DNA of 38,246 bases from Methanoculleus chikugoensis (lineage in GTDB: Archaea > Halobacteriota > Methanomicrobia > Methanomicrobiales > Methanoculleaceae): positions 1 through 38,246 of the forward strand of contig NZ_FMID01000030.1 of assembly GCF_900095385.1 (NCBI RefSeq), read 5' to 3'. A program made the position numbers and the translations under genes. Under the pieces are notes generated by a model. That model was not told the DNA's origin. It made no database searches and saw only the letters and a program-made list of their open reading frames with translations. This document shows positions 30,903 through 38,246 of this stretch, in pieces (position 1 is the stretch's first letter; every line of letters begins with the position of its first letter).

Positions 30903-31354
30903 TACATGGGTATGGGGGCGGCTGCTTCCGGCATGGGGGGGCTTTGTTTCTCGATGTTCTTTGCAATAGCGGCCATCTCCTCCCCGAGCATCCGGACGAT
31001 ATCGTCCATCGTGACGATCCCGATCAGTCTTCCGCCGTCGTCGACGACCGGCATCCGCCTGATGCCCTCGGCGGTCATCTTCTGGATGGCCTCGTAGATC
31101 CCCATGCTGTCCTGGAAGGTGATCACGTCCCGGGTCAGGATATCGCTCACCCGGACCTCGCCCGGATTCCTCTCCTGCGCCGTGACCCTGATCGCGAGAT
31201 CGCGGTCGGTAACTATGCCGGCAGGCCGGTTGTCGCCGGTTACGACGACGACGCTTCCGACGTTCTTCTCCCCCATGATCCTCGCCACCTCCACCGCCGG
31301 CGTGTCCGGCGAGACGGCGACGACCTGCTCACGGCAGCACTTCACAATTCCCAT
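30902..31354 (-). CDS. Two-CBS-domain protein
   Basis: A 150-residue protein made of two CBS domains. CBS1 is about residues 8-60 (VAVSPDTPAVEVARIMGEKN, VGSVVVVTGDNRPAGIVTDR) and CBS2 about residues 70-128 (VITFQDSMGIYEAIQKMTAE, GIRRMPVVDDGGRLIGIVTM). Such stand-alone pairs bind adenosyl ligands such as AMP, ATP or SAM and act as energy sensors; the partner is unknown. The tail (MPEAAAPIPM) is disordered. ATG 31354 has GGAGG about 10 nt upstream; the frame is open upstream, overlapping the divergent TerC-like gene promoter, but that part is not conserved. Confidence 0.92.
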   Translation of the reverse strand: MGIVKCCREQVVAVSPDTPAVEVARIMGEKNVGSVVVVTGDNRPAGIVTDRDLAIRVTAQERNPGEVRVSDILTRDVITFQDSMGIYEAIQKMTAEGIRRMPVVDDGGRLIGIVTMDDIVRMLGEEMAAIAKNIEKQSPPMPEAAAPIPM

Positions 31355-31438
31355 ACACGTTTCCTCCGTTGACGACGACTGACTCATGCCGGTATGGTAT
31401 ATGAACGTAACCCGTATCCGCCGGCGGGGTCTTCTTCC

Positions 31439-31449
31439 CTTATATACAA
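31439..31449 (+). promoter_or_regulatory. TATA box of the TerC/DUF475 gene
   Basis: CTTATATACAATC sits about 30 nt before ATG 31476, giving an expected leader of at most about 10 nt. No ribosome-binding site is visible, so translation is probably leaderless. Spacing and sequence match the archaeal consensus well. Confidence 0.55.
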
Positions 31450-31475
31450 TCGAGGACAGATCGTATCGCACACAA

Positions 31476-32405
31476 ATGGACTGGTTATTGATCGTTCTCA
31501 CCGTGGCGGGTCTCTCGGTCTTCGAGATCGTCTCAAGCATCGACAACGCCATCATCAATGCCGATGTTCTCGCGACGATGGGGGAGAAAGCCCGCAGGTG
31601 GTTCCTCCTCTGGGGCCTGATTGTTGCAGTCTTCGTCGTCCGCGGGCTCCTGCCGTGGCTGATCGTATGGGCGACGACCCCGTCGCTCGGGCCCGTAGAG
31701 GCGCTCCTCGCGACGTTCTCAAGCGATCCGGCGGTCACCGAGGCGATCGAGGGTTCGGCCCCGATCCTCCTGATCTTCGGAGGGACGTTCCTCGTCTTCC
31801 TCTTCTTCCACTGGCTCTTCGTGGAGGAGAAGACCTGCGGGCTCCGGAGCGAGCGGTTCTTCTCCCGGCAGAGCGTCTGGTTCTACGCGGTCGTCTCGGT
31901 CCTGCTTGCGATCCTCGTCTGGTTCGCCCTGCAGGTCAACGTCATGATGGGGTTCGCGGCCGTGCTCGGCTCGACCGCATTCTTCATCGTCCACGGGTTC
32001 AGGCAGAACGCCGAGGTGCAGGAAGCACGGCTCCGAAAGCCCGGGATGTCGGATATCTCGAAGGTCGCCTACCTCGAAGTCCTCGATGCGACCTTCTCGA
32101 TCGACGGCGTCATCGGGGCGTTCGCCTTCACTCTCTCCGTCCCGCTCATCCTGATCGGGAACGGCATCGGAGCGGTCGTGGTCAGGGAACTGACCGTCCG
32201 CGGCGTCGACCGGATCCGGAGTTACTGCTACCTCAAGAACGGGGCGATGTACTCCATCCTGGTGCTCGGAACGATCATGCTCGCGGACAGTTTCGGGCTC
32301 CCTATCCCGGCCTGGCTCTCGCCGGTGGCGACGTTCGCCATCGTCGGCTACTTCCTCTACCGCTCGGTGCATGAGCAGAAGAAGGGTGCCGCCGGCGCCG
32401 CGTGA
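31476..32405 (+). CDS. TerC/DUF475-family integral membrane protein
   Basis: A 309-residue membrane protein with about eight or nine helices. The two TerC half-motifs are clear: FEIVSSIDNAIINADVL near residue 16 and YLEVLDATFSIDGVIGAFAF near residue 200; their paired Asp/Asn residues lie inside the membrane and suggest ion or metal binding. A cytoplasmic loop (EEKTCGLRSERFFSRQ and FRQNAEVQEARLRKPGMSDI) links the halves. DUF475 proteins are TerC relatives associated with metal homeostasis or metallation of exported enzymes. Substrate unknown. It is divergent from the CBS gene; a nucleotide-regulated transporter pairing is possible but speculative. Confidence 0.88.
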   Translation: MDWLLIVLTVAGLSVFEIVSSIDNAIINADVLATMGEKARRWFLLWGLIVAVFVVRGLLPWLIVWATTPSLGPVEALLATFSSDPAVTEAIEGSAPILLIFGGTFLVFLFFHWLFVEEKTCGLRSERFFSRQSVWFYAVVSVLLAILVWFALQVNVMMGFAAVLGSTAFFIVHGFRQNAEVQEARLRKPGMSDISKVAYLEVLDATFSIDGVIGAFAFTLSVPLILIGNGIGAVVVRELTVRGVDRIRSYCYLKNGAMYSILVLGTIMLADSFGLPIPAWLSPVATFAIVGYFLYRSVHEQKKGAAGAA

Positions 32406-32473
32406 CCGGGGCCTGCAGGCTCCCGCCGTCCTCCCTTCGTGCCGGGCGTCGGGTTCGAAAAGATTATCCGGGT

Positions 32474-33070
32474 ATGGAGACGAACCATTGGGCCATGACA
32501 AAACGTTCCATCGGTCCGCGAACCCTTCTCTATCCCCATCCCGACCTGATCATCGGAACCTACGATGCTTCCGGCCGTCCGGATGCCATGGCAGCGGCGT
32601 GGGGCGGCATCTGCTCGTCCCGTCCCCCGTCGGTGGCGGTCTCGGTACAGAAGACCCGGCAGACCTACGCGAACCTGGTCGAGCAGCGCGAGTTCACGAT
32701 CAGCATCCCCTCGACGGACTACGTCAGGGAGGCCGACTACTTCGGCATCGTCTCCGGCCGGGACGAGGAGAAGTTCGCCGCGACGGGGCTCACGCCGGTG
32801 AAGAGCGATCTCGTGAACGCTCCGTACGTCGGGGAGTTCCCGGTCGTCCTTGAGTGCCGCCTTCTCCAGACGGTCGAGATCGGCGTGCACACCCAGTTCA
32901 TCGGGGAGATCCTGGACGTGAAGGTGGAAGAGAGCGTCCTCGGTGAGGACGGCAGGCCCGATATCGAGAAGATCCGGCCGTTCGCCTACGACTCGATGCG
33001 GCAGGAGTACTACGGGTTCGGGAAGGTGCTCGCGAAGGCCTTCTCTGCAGGCAAAGAGTTCAAAAAATAA
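32474..33070 (+). CDS. Flavin reductase-like FMN-binding split-barrel protein
   Basis: A 198-residue split-barrel flavoprotein. Typical segments are TLLYPHPDLIIGTYDASGRP, MAAAWGGICSSRPPSVAVSV (FMN phosphate contacts), NLVEQREFTISIPSTDYVRE, DYFGIVSGRDEEKF and the strand FIGEILDVKVEE. Methanogen members of this family bind FMN and may move electrons between ferredoxin- or F420-type carriers; the specific role is unknown. ATG 32474 was used; ATG 32495 (MTKRSIG...) is an alternative. TATA-like sequence (AAAAGATTAT) lies close upstream. A T-run (33070-33075) follows the stop. Confidence 0.88.
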   Translation: METNHWAMTKRSIGPRTLLYPHPDLIIGTYDASGRPDAMAAAWGGICSSRPPSVAVSVQKTRQTYANLVEQREFTISIPSTDYVREADYFGIVSGRDEEKFAATGLTPVKSDLVNAPYVGEFPVVLECRLLQTVEIGVHTQFIGEILDVKVEESVLGEDGRPDIEKIRPFAYDSMRQEYYGFGKVLAKAFSAGKEFKK

Positions 33071-33093
33071 TTTTTTCCGGAACGGCTGCCCCG

Positions 33094-33258
33094 TCACCGC
33101 CGCCGGTCCCGCTTCGCTTCGACCCACCGCTTTCTCTTACCGCACCGTTCGCACCGCTGCTCCCACTCGATGACGTTTGAGGAGTACTGGTCGTATCCCC
33201 GCTTCCTGCCCCATCTGTGGAGCCCTATTCTGCAGAGGATCTGTCCGATGGCCGTCAT
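33094..33258 (-). CDS. Tiny zinc-finger-like protein
   Basis: A 54-residue minus-strand gene: MTAIGQILCRIGLHRWGRKR, then GYDQYSSNVIEWEQRCERCG, then KRKRWVEAKRDRRR. The C-x4-H (LCRIGLH) and C-x2-C (RCERCG) pairs form a plausible zinc site, and the tail is very basic (+), as in small RNA- or DNA-binding zinc ribbons. GGGA lies 2-5 nt before the ATG and GGAGGAAG further upstream. It fills most of the gap between the flavin-reductase gene and the glycine-zipper gene and has core-like codon use. It resembles small 'CxxxGxHxW' proteins often missed by annotation. Function unknown. Confidence 0.65.
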   Translation of the reverse strand: MTAIGQILCRIGLHRWGRKRGYDQYSSNVIEWEQRCERCGKRKRWVEAKRDRRR

Positions 33259-33415
33259 GGGTCCCTGCAAATAATCTTCCTCCGGACGGATGAATGTTGG
33301 CTTCTCCCTGCGAGGAATCGCTCCAACGCCCTGTTTCCTCCGAGGGCGCCCGGGAAAGGCTTTTTATCGGATACAGGTGTATCTTCTGTCATCGAGAACC
33401 ATAACGGATGATCTT

Positions 33416-34213
33416 ATGGCGTTTATTTACTACGGACAGGGAGTTTCGTCTCTTTACCGCGACTTTGTGGAACGGCTGATGTCGCAGCTCGCGCTCAGGG
33501 GCACGGAGATCACGCACCAGGAGATCGGGGATGCATCTTCAAGGATGGATGTTCGGCATACCGGCGAAGAGGGGAGCATGGAGATCACGGTCGACCGCGA
33601 GAACGTCCGGGTGAGTTACACCGTCAAACGGGAGCGAAAAGAGGTCCGGAAGGGGATAGCGGGAGCCATCACCGGGGCAGGCATCGGTGGTCTCCTCGGC
33701 GGCATACTCCGGGGCGACCGGGATGTCGGCGACGTCGTCGGCGGAGCCATCGGGGGCGCGGCGGCCGGCGGGGCATACGGCGCCTATGACGGCTACGAGT
33801 CCTCCCGCGAGGAGAGGACGGCGTTCGCCGAGGTGCTCGCGCAGGCGGTCAGGGACGTCGAGGACGAACTTCAGTCGATCATCGAGGGGCAGGAGGAGGC
33901 ACGCGAGGCTCTCCGCGAGCGCGGCCGGCAGAAGCGGGAGGAGGATCTCGCCCGGACGGAGGAGCTGCGCGAACTCCTGGAGGAACTCTACGGCGATCTC
34001 CTCGCCGTCCAGGAAGAGGTCGAGCTCGCGGCCGTCGAAGGGCAGGACGTCAAAAAACCCCGGGCGCGGACCGACCGGGCCGAGGTCCTCTACGGGGAGG
34101 CGGAAGCGGCACTCGAAGAGGGCAACCACGCCGTCGTGAAGGCGAAGGTGAAGGCCGCCCGGGCGATGGTGGATGGCGCGCAGGATCTCCTCGCGAACGC
34201 CGGGAACGAGTAG
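33416..34213 (+). CDS. Glycine-zipper and coiled-coil protein, unknown function
   Basis: A 265-residue protein in three parts. The N-terminal part (1-75) is a small alpha/beta region (MAFIYYGQGVSSLYRDFVER...VSYTVKRERKEV). A glycine-zipper membrane-type hairpin follows (about 79-127: GIAGAITGAGIGGLLGGILR and VVGGAIGGAAAGGAYGAYDG). The rest (about 130-262) is a charged coiled coil with long Glu/Arg/Lys heptads. Glycine-zipper segments insert into or bend membranes. No signal peptide is visible. ATG 33416 follows a GGATGATC ribosome-binding-like site; a TATA-like CTTTTTATCG lies at about 33357-33368. A T-run at 34248-34255 can terminate it. I know no functional assignment. Confidence 0.8.
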   Translation: MAFIYYGQGVSSLYRDFVERLMSQLALRGTEITHQEIGDASSRMDVRHTGEEGSMEITVDRENVRVSYTVKRERKEVRKGIAGAITGAGIGGLLGGILRGDRDVGDVVGGAIGGAAAGGAYGAYDGYESSREERTAFAEVLAQAVRDVEDELQSIIEGQEEAREALRERGRQKREEDLARTEELRELLEELYGDLLAVQEEVELAAVEGQDVKKPRARTDRAEVLYGEAEAALEEGNHAVVKAKVKAARAMVDGAQDLLANAGNE

Positions 34214-34335
34214 GGGCCGGAGGAGACCGGCACCTGCCACAGTATCCTTTTTTTTGAGGGTTTGGCGCGAAGTGGATAGACCTCCATCCATCAATAGGGC
34301 TTCGCGTGGAATACTCAGGTGTCTCTGTGCGTTAC

Positions 34336-34403
34336 CTCACGCGAAGCCGCGAAGAGCGCGAAGTGCAGGTCAGAAACAGGGAATCTTCGCGACTTCGCGT
34401 GAG
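34336..34403. repeat. Large intergenic palindromic repeat with CGCGAAG units
   Basis: CTCACGCGAAGCCGCGAAG (34336-34354) pairs with CTTCGCGACTTCGCGTGAG (34385-34403): a 19-bp inverted repeat with a single mismatch and a 30-nt loop. The unit CGCGAAG or its complement also recurs at 34268 (GGCGCGAAGTG), 34299 (GCTTCGCGTG) and 34357 (GCGCGAAGTGC). This is the style of dispersed REP-like elements reported in many genomes as runs of CTTCGCG motifs. It fills most of the gap between two convergent genes (34214-34427) and may act as a terminator or a mobile miniature element. Confidence 0.7.
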
Positions 34404-34427
34404 CCAATCCGGGAAAGATAGGGTTTT

Positions 34428-35546
34428 TCAGGGTATGATCTCGCAGCTGTTGTACTTCCGGTGAGCGAAATCCTCCATCCGGACGCTCCCGTCGCGGATG
34501 AGGGCCCGGATCTTCGGGAGCGCCGCGGAGAGCGCCGAATGAAGGTTCTCCACCGTCCCGCAGACGATCCGACGCCCTTCCTCAGGCCAGGGGCGGGTGA
34601 TATTCGAGTAGAGGCACCGGCCGCCGCAGAAGTCGAGAAGGCTGCATTCCGTGCAGGGGCTCCCCACGGCCGTCACCGGGAGGCGGCGGGGATCGGCGGT
34701 GGCGATATGCCCGGCGTAGTAATCCTTCATCCCGACCATGATCGGGCAGGGAGCGATGTGCCCGTCGGTCATGATGCTGTAATTCGCGTGGCCGCACCCG
34801 CACCGGAGCATGCTCGGCCGCGATAACAGCATATCCTCCACCGGGTCGATGAAGGGGTACCACCGGAGCACCCGTCCCTCGTCGCGCATCGTCTCGACCC
34901 AGAACGCGACGAGCGACCGGATGCCGGGGTTGTAACGCTCCTTCACCCACGCGGCGTAGTCGCGCAAGGAGTAGTCGTTCCAGAAGTTCGCGTCCATCTG
35001 CCAGTGGACGGCCGGGAAGGAGAACTCGTCGTTTGTCGTGAGGTAGCGGACGGCCTCCACGATGTCGGTGTCTTCGGTCACGGTCATCCGGGCGATCAGT
35101 TCGCCCGTAAACCCGCCCGCCACGAGGCCGTTGAGGTTCCTCGTGATCCGGCGAAACGTCCCCTCCCCGCGGTGAGCGTCGGTGAGTTCCTCCGGGCCGT
35201 CGATCGAGACCAGGATCGTGTCGAACCGGTTTGCGGTCGCCGGTTCGAGACGGTCGAGGAGGGTGCCGTTCGTGTGGAGGATCAGCGCCGATACCGGGGC
35301 GTCGCGGGCGATCTCGCGGATGCGGTCGACAGCGAGCAGGGGTTCGCCGCCGTAGAAGGTCAGCACGGCGTCGGGATCCTTTGCGAGGAACTGGTAGAGG
35401 TCGGCCGGATCGATATCGAGGTCCACCGGAAGGTCTTCGTCAATGACGATATCGGGCTGTTCCAGCGGTTCGACGGTGAACGCCTTCCCCCGGCAGTAGG
35501 TGCAGCAGAGGTTGCAGTTGTCGGTCAGGATGAGATGGTAGTACAC
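34428..35546 (-). CDS. Radical SAM/SPASM enzyme, putative peptide-modifying type
   Basis: A 372-residue radical SAM protein. The N-terminal cluster motif is TDNCNLCCTYCRG (C11, C15, C18; CX3CX2C). Core motifs follow: LTFYGGEPLL, ILHTNGTLL and VSIDGPEELTDAHRG. The C-terminal SPASM part has MLRCGCGHANYSIMTDGHIA, PCPIMVGM, and SPCTECSLLDFCGGRCLYSN, holding two auxiliary [4Fe-4S] clusters. The layout matches the archaeal families described as 'putative peptide-modifying radical SAM'. No precursor peptide was recognised in the flanks, so the substrate is unknown. GTG 35546 starts right at MYYHLIL; an AAAATAG TATA-like element lies about 25 nt upstream, consistent with leaderless expression. It is divergent from a cupin gene. 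Confidence 0.87.
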   Translation of the reverse strand: MYYHLILTDNCNLCCTYCRGKAFTVEPLEQPDIVIDEDLPVDLDIDPADLYQFLAKDPDAVLTFYGGEPLLAVDRIREIARDAPVSALILHTNGTLLDRLEPATANRFDTILVSIDGPEELTDAHRGEGTFRRITRNLNGLVAGGFTGELIARMTVTEDTDIVEAVRYLTTNDEFSFPAVHWQMDANFWNDYSLRDYAAWVKERYNPGIRSLVAFWVETMRDEGRVLRWYPFIDPVEDMLLSRPSMLRCGCGHANYSIMTDGHIAPCPIMVGMKDYYAGHIATADPRRLPVTAVGSPCTECSLLDFCGGRCLYSNITRPWPEEGRRIVCGTVENLHSALSAALPKIRALIRDGSVRMEDFAHRKYNSCEIIP

Positions 35547-35647
35547 GGAAGGTCACTTACTATTTTGTGGGTCGGGTGAAAAAAAGGTGAGGATGTGGGG
35601 CTTCCCCGGGCGCAAAACAGAATACCTTCCAGGGAGAACAGACCTCT

Positions 35648-35983
35648 ATGCCTGAAGCAAAGAAAGAGAACCTTGCCGAACAGGTCATCGACCCCCGCGA
35701 TCTCGTCGCCTACCAGCAGGGCTCGATCGTCAGCCGGATGCTCGTCTACACGAAGGCCGGGACCATCACGGTCTTCGCATTCGACGCGGAGGAAGGCCTC
35801 TCGGAGCACACCGCGCCCTACGACGCCGTCCTCCAGGTTCTCGACGGAGAGGCTCTCATCACCATCGCGGACAAGGAGTATCCGATGAAGGCGGGCGACC
35901 TGATCATCATGCCGGCGAAGATCCCCCACGCGGTTCACGCCGTCACGCGGTTCAAGATGATGCTGACGATGATCCACGCCTGA
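35648..35983 (+). CDS. Small cupin-domain protein
   Basis: A 111-residue single cupin. The first motif is partly changed (GLSEHTAPYDAVLQVLDGEA: only one of the usual two histidines), and the second is DLIIMPAKIPHAVHAVTRFK with its His. Such proteins bind a metal or a small ligand; bacterial relatives are annotated only as 'cupin domain-containing'. A GGGAG sequence about 14 nt before the ATG is a weak ribosome-binding site. It is divergent from the radical SAM gene, with a 101-nt gap. Function cannot be narrowed further. Confidence 0.88.
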   Translation: MPEAKKENLAEQVIDPRDLVAYQQGSIVSRMLVYTKAGTITVFAFDAEEGLSEHTAPYDAVLQVLDGEALITIADKEYPMKAGDLIIMPAKIPHAVHAVTRFKMMLTMIHA

Positions 35984-36010
35984 CCGGACCGCCGCAGGCC
36001 GCCACCTGCA

Positions 36011-36021
36011 GATTTTTATAG
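36011..36021 (+). promoter_or_regulatory. TATA box of the GH15 gene
   Basis: GATTTTTATAG lies about 27 nt before ATG 36043, giving a leader of only a few nucleotides. No purine-rich ribosome-binding site is present. This repeats the leaderless pattern seen at glnA and the TerC-like gene. Confidence 0.55.
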
Positions 36022-36042
36022 ATTGGTGTCCGGTCTCCCCCC

Positions 36043-37959
36043 ATGCGCACTCCAGAAAACCCTCGCCCGCCGGGAGATCCGGCCCCTGCCGGCTACCTGC
36101 CCATCTCGGACTACGGGATCATCGGCAACCTCCGGACGGCGGCGCTTGTCGGTCGGAACGGCTCGATCGACTGGTGCTGCTTCCCGTACCTTGACAGCCC
36201 AAGCGTCTTTGCCGCCATCCTCGACGCCGGGCGCGGCGGGCGCTTCTCGGTCTCGGTCGCGGGTGGCGGATCCGGCGACCAGAACTACATCGAGGATACC
36301 AATCTCCTCGTCACCCGGTTCGCAACAGACGCCGGAAGGCTTGCGGTGACCGACCTGATGCCCCTCTCCGGGGAGATCGCCGGCCGCGGGGGGTCGCATG
36401 CGCCGCCGGTGATCATCCGTATGCTCGACTGCGAGGAGGGTGCCGTAGAGGTGGCGGTCGAGTGGTCGCCGCGGTTCGACTACGCCCGGACCCGAACGCA
36501 GATAGAAGAGGTTCCGGGCGGGTGGCTTGCCACCGGCGGCGGTGAGGCTCTCTTTCTCTGCGGTCCTGAGAGCGCCGCGATCGACGAAGCCGGACGGGAT
36601 GCCGTCCTTCGCGCCCGGTTTACGATGCGGGAAGGCGAGCGGAGAGTTCTTCAGACCCGCTGGGGTATCGAGGACATGACCTGCAACCCCGCCCGCGCCG
36701 AGGCGGCGTTCGACGAGACGATCCGGGTCTGGCGGACCTGGGCGCACTACGAGGACCTGGCGCAGACACCACGGTGGGCCGGCGAATGGCTCCCTTACGT
36801 CACCCGGGCCGAGCTGACCCTGAAACTCCTGACCATGGCCGACTCGGGGGCGATCGCCGCCGCTCCTACAACGTCTCTCCCCGAAGAGATCGGCGGGGTC
36901 CGGAACTGGGATTACCGCTATGCATGGGTCCGTGACGCTTCGATGACGGCGCAGGCCCTGGTCTCCCTCGGCCACCCCAGGGAAGCGATCGAGTTCCTCC
37001 AGTGGATGGAGCGGACGGCCGAGGCGCACTCCGGAGCACGTCAGCCGCAGGTGCTCTTCGGGCTGCACGATCCAACCGCCGAACCTGAAGAGATTGAACT
37101 CGAACACCTGGAGGGCTACCGGGGCTCACGCCCGGTCAGGATAGGAAACGCCGCCGCCCGCCAGTTACAGCTTGAGATCTTCGGGGAACTTGTCTCGACC
37201 GGCTACGAGCTCGCCCGCCGGGGCGTGAACCTGGGACCCGAGCCCCTCCGGTTCCTCGCCGCCGTCGCCGATTACGCCTGTAGGAGGTGGACGGAGCCCG
37301 ACCAGGGGATCTGGGAGATCCGCGGTGAGCCGCAGCACTTCGTCTACTCGAAGGTGATGGTCTGGGTCGCTCTCGACCGGGCGATCTACCTCGCGGAGCA
37401 CCATGGCCTCGTGGGCGACGTCGACCGGTGGCGCCGGACCCGGGAGACCATCCGGAACCGGGTGCTCGCCGAGGGGTACGACCCCGAGGTGGGCGCGTTC
37501 GTCCAGGCGTTCGGGTCGAAGGCCCTGGATGCGGCAAACCTCCGCATCCCGCTCGTGGAGTTCCTCCCGTTCGACGACGAGCGGGTGCAGGGGACGATCG
37601 ATGCGACGATCGAGCACCTGACGAAGAACGGGCTCGTCTATCGTTACCTCACCGACGACGGCCTCCCCGGCGGGGAGGGAGCCTTCGGCCTCTGCACCTT
37701 CTGGCTGGTGGACGTGCTGGCCCTCTCGGGGAGGGTGGAGGAGGCGAGGGAGATCTTTACCGAGATTGTCGCCCGGATGAACAGCGTGGGTCTTCTGCCG
37801 GAAGAGTTCGATCCCGGGACTGGCGAGTACCTCGGGAACTTCCCCCAGGCCTACACCCACATCGGCCTCGTCAACAGCGCCCTGTATCTCGCGCACGCCG
37901 AAGGGCGGTGGGTTCCGGAACATGCGCCGGCGGGCATCCCCGGGAAGGGAGTGCGGTAG
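36043..37959 (+). CDS. Glycoside hydrolase family 15 protein (glucoamylase/trehalase-like)
   Basis: A 638-residue GH15 protein. The N-terminal beta domain (about 20-230) begins YLPISDYGIIGNLRTAALVG, GSIDWCCFPYLDSPSVFAAI. The (alpha/alpha)6 barrel follows, with IGGVRNWDYRYAWVRDASMT, QGIWEIRGEPQHFVYSKVMV (general-acid Glu in WEIRG) and GLLPEEFDPGTGEYLGNFPQ (general-base Glu) then AYTHIGLVNSALYLA. No signal peptide, so it is cytoplasmic. GH15 enzymes without secretion signals in archaea hydrolyse glucan or trehalose; methanogens use glycogen as a reserve. Exact substrate unclear. It carries its own promoter and stands alone. Confidence 0.93.
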   Translation: MRTPENPRPPGDPAPAGYLPISDYGIIGNLRTAALVGRNGSIDWCCFPYLDSPSVFAAILDAGRGGRFSVSVAGGGSGDQNYIEDTNLLVTRFATDAGRLAVTDLMPLSGEIAGRGGSHAPPVIIRMLDCEEGAVEVAVEWSPRFDYARTRTQIEEVPGGWLATGGGEALFLCGPESAAIDEAGRDAVLRARFTMREGERRVLQTRWGIEDMTCNPARAEAAFDETIRVWRTWAHYEDLAQTPRWAGEWLPYVTRAELTLKLLTMADSGAIAAAPTTSLPEEIGGVRNWDYRYAWVRDASMTAQALVSLGHPREAIEFLQWMERTAEAHSGARQPQVLFGLHDPTAEPEEIELEHLEGYRGSRPVRIGNAAARQLQLEIFGELVSTGYELARRGVNLGPEPLRFLAAVADYACRRWTEPDQGIWEIRGEPQHFVYSKVMVWVALDRAIYLAEHHGLVGDVDRWRRTRETIRNRVLAEGYDPEVGAFVQAFGSKALDAANLRIPLVEFLPFDDERVQGTIDATIEHLTKNGLVYRYLTDDGLPGGEGAFGLCTFWLVDVLALSGRVEEAREIFTEIVARMNSVGLLPEEFDPGTGEYLGNFPQAYTHIGLVNSALYLAHAEGRWVPEHAPAGIPGKGVR

Positions 37960-38073
37960 CAGCGATACTGTCGGGCCGGACGATGGGAGGTGCCTTGACG
38001 CGCCCCGATCGGCCCCTACGGGGATGTACGCCGTAACGACGTGGACGAAATAACCCTGTATGACAGCGCGGCG

Positions 38074-38246
38074 ATGACAGGCTCTTCCCTCTCACCTGAA
38101 GCATCCCGGACGACGGCATGGCACGCCCTGCCGGCGGACGACGCAGCCGAGACGCTCGCCTCGCCGGACGAGGGCCTCACCGACGCCGAGGTCGCCCGGC
38201 GACGGGAGGTCTTCGGGGAGAACGTCCTTCCACAGAAGCGGCCTCC
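38074..38246 (+). CDS. Cation-transporting P-type ATPase, N-terminus only (cut by window edge)
   Basis: The visible 57 codons read MTGSSLSPEASRTTAWHALP, then DDAAETLASPDEGLTDAEVA and RRREVFGENVLPQKRPP. The segment W-H-A-L-x-A-D-D-A-A-E-x-L ... G-L-T-x-x-E-V-x-R-R-x-x-x-F-G-x-N-x-L-P is the N-terminal cytoplasmic domain of P2-type (Ca2+ or Na+/K+-like) ATPases. The catalytic DKTG and membrane parts lie beyond the right edge. ATG 38074 was used; an in-frame GTG at 38041 would add 11 residues. The 114-nt gap after the GH15 gene shows no other gene. Confidence 0.85.
   Translation, partial: MTGSSLSPEASRTTAWHALPADDAAETLASPDEGLTDAEVARRREVFGENVLPQKRP

Noticed and set aside
1-38246. CRISPR arrays, rRNA genes and tRNA genes
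   Set aside because: No regularly spaced direct repeats, no rRNA-like conserved stretches and no cloverleaf candidates were found by reading both strands; a Infernal/tRNAscan-type search was not possible here.

Overview
The window is archaeal and looks like a hydrogenotrophic methanogen of the Methanomicrobiales, most likely close to Methanoculleus. Supporting points: GC-rich, strongly codon-biased genes; TATA-box promoters often only about 25-35 nt from the start codon; archaeal pilins; a split archaeal-type glutamate synthase with an F420-hydrogenase-beta-like subunit; an archaeal CCA-adding enzyme; and a methanogen-type class III ribonucleotide reductase with a NrdH-like redoxin. The genus is inferred from gene content and style only.

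Layout. (1) 1-3460 is an AT-rich accessory segment with an apparent minus-strand operon: a GrpE-like protein, an unusual Hsp70 with a long C-terminal coiled coil, and a third protein cut by the left edge. (2) 3464-8480 is a minus-strand cluster: NrdH-like redoxin, NrdD interrupted by a 479-residue homing-endonuclease intein, and a DUF1786 actin-fold protein. (3) 8715-10624 holds thpR and cca on the plus strand, translationally coupled. (4) 10643-12425 holds a hypothetical gene and two overlapping type IV pilin genes. (5) 12774-17217 is a decayed, AT-richer mobile region: a small membrane protein, a broken ABC-2 permease, remnants of IS5-like and IS630-like transposases, and between them an intact AlbA_2/Schlafen-like regulator. 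(6) 17324-23097 is the nitrogen-assimilation locus: gltB1-gltB2-gltB3 and an FrhB-like gene as a tightly overlapping operon, divergent from glnA, with an NrpR-like operator next to the glnA start. (7) 23397-27037 holds an Nbp35/Mrp Fe-S scaffold ATPase with a small Cys-Cys-tailed partner, and a MoaD-like protein divergent from a tungsten-type aldehyde:ferredoxin oxidoreductase. (8) 27044-38246 is mixed: trmO, rnhA, a phosphoribosyltransferase, four tandem PEBP paralogues, a CBS protein, a TerC/DUF475 membrane protein, a flavin-reductase-like protein, a tiny zinc-finger gene, a glycine-zipper/coiled-coil protein, a large palindromic repeat, a radical SAM/SPASM enzyme, a cupin, a GH15 glycosidase and the start of a P-type ATPase.

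Functional links. The gltB1/2/3-FrhB operon and glnA form a GS-GOGAT ammonium-assimilation unit that may take electrons from F420H2 or ferredoxin. NrdH and NrdD form the anaerobic dNTP supply. The most unusual items are the Hsp70/GrpE-like accessory operon, the NrdD C-terminus without a recognisable glycyl-radical loop, the PEBP tandem array with stepwise loss of ligand residues, the ATT-initiated NrdH gene, and several unassigned regulatory or structured intergenic elements. No rRNA, tRNA or CRISPR array was seen.
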